Of a DNA stretch of 23,170 nucleotides, positions 22,689-23,170 are shown one piece after another. The position numbers and the translations under genes are program-made. The stretch is from IMG/VR virus record IMGVR_UViG_3300046004_000118, positions 1 through 23,170 of that record; one strand, 5' to 3'. Source of the stretch: a virus. The notes below the pieces were generated by a model. It saw nothing but the letters and a program-made list of their open reading frames with translations. It ran no database searches and was not told the origin of the DNA. Position 1 is the first letter of the stretch. The number at the start of each line of letters is the position of its first letter.

Positions 22689-23170
22689 TTACGAGAAGCT
22701 GATGACGGATTCGACAAGCGCTTCCGGCTTGACAACCTTGTAGCCATACACCTGCAGGCCACGAACGATGTCACCGAACGTCGTCTCCGAACGAATGGTC
22801 TCCATCTCAGTCATCTGAGAAGCGAAGGTCAGGCCCATCTTAGTACCAGCAATGATGTGGTACTTCGTGCTGGACGTCACTTTCAGATTGTGGCTGACGT
22901 AGATCGTGAAACGATCAATCATGCCGAGACGGCCATTGCGGACAATGGACTGGCTGTCGCCCGTGAGCGAAGCATCCTTCAGTTCCGACTTCTTAATCAG
23001 GCCAGCCATACGAGCCGGGATGATAAGGAAGCGGTTCTGTTCCGGGCAGTTCGCCTCGTCGAGAACGGTACCCATGTCAACGACAAGGTCCGTAACCGAA
23101 GTCGTGGAGGTAGCGCCGTCCTTGGTGACCGTCAGCGGAGCGCCGGTCGTGCCAAGGTTGAACGCACCAC
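22689..23170 (-). CDS. Major capsid protein, C-terminal part (start beyond window)
   Basis: The frame is open from 22689 to the window edge: 160 residues are visible and the N-terminus is missing. The ATG at 23075 is internal, since GAFNLGTTGAPLTVTKDG and VTDLVVD precede it in frame. The segment EQNRFLIIPARMAGLIKKSE, RNGRLGMIDRFTIYVSHNL, HIIAGTKMGLTFASQMTEME and FGDIVRGLQVYGYKVVKPEA is typical of the C-terminal half of HK97-fold major capsid proteins of podophages. It forms the icosahedral shell. It heads the - strand block visible here; portal, protease and scaffold genes would be expected further upstream. A strong ribosome site for the next gene overlaps its stop. Confidence 0.85.
   Translation of the reverse strand, partial: GAFNLGTTGAPLTVTKDGATSTTSVTDLVVDMGTVLDEANCPEQNRFLIIPARMAGLIKKSELKDASLTGDSQSIVRNGRLGMIDRFTIYVSHNLKVTSSTKYHIIAGTKMGLTFASQMTEMETIRSETTFGDIVRGLQVYGYKVVKPEALVESVISFS

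Noticed and set aside
1-23170. Search for tRNA genes, CRISPR arrays, integrase, attachment sites or insertion sequences
   Set aside because: The window is almost completely coding, with gaps of at most about 54 nt. No cloverleaf, regularly spaced repeats, transposase or recombinase motif was seen by eye; a tRNAscan-type search was not possible.

Overview
The window is part of the genome of a tailed bacteriophage, most likely a podovirus (short tail) that infects a Gram-negative host. The Gram-negative host is inferred from a two-component spanin pair, whose outer subunit has a clear lipobox. The short tail is inferred from what is present and absent: there is a T7-like run of capsid, adaptor, nozzle and internal (ejected) virion proteins, and no sheath, tube or tape-measure gene. 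No integrase, repressor, tRNA or CRISPR array was seen, so nothing here points to lysogeny. Whether the phage is related to any named group cannot be decided from this window.

Layout. Positions 3-1178 on the + strand hold the C-terminal part of a replication-type P-loop ATPase (DUF927-like). Everything else, 1175-23170, is one nearly gapless block on the - strand, read from high to low coordinates: C-terminal part of the major capsid protein (22689-23170); two small head-associated proteins (22206-22676 and 21682-22164), each followed by a stem-loop of nearly identical sequence; a small tail-fibre-like protein (20772-21638); four tiny basic proteins (19950-20772), two of them too short for common ORF cut-offs; an acidic 118-aa protein; two adaptor/connector-type proteins (18015-19600); a tail fibre (16668-18005); a six-gene lysis cassette (15345-16664); a tiny Lys/Met-rich protein; a tail nozzle-like protein (13000-15207); three tandem paralogues (11794-13000); and four virion/ejection-type proteins ending in a 2067-aa giant with a zinc-metallopeptidase motif (1175-7378).

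How it fits together. The order follows virion assembly: shell, head decoration, adaptor, nozzle, then proteins ejected into the cell. The ejection set carries its own cell-wall enzyme (a transglycosylase-like domain in the 705-aa protein), a glycine-zipper-rich protein that could line a membrane channel, and a probable protease in the giant protein. Exit from the cell uses a separate M15-type endopeptidase with holin-like proteins and spanins. Most genes between 20.8 and 11.8 kb are joined by 1-8 nt stop/start overlaps (TGATG, TAATG, ATGA), which suggests one polycistronic message with translational coupling. The + and - strand transcription units converge at 1175-1178, where both stop codons lie in the loop of a 12-bp hairpin.
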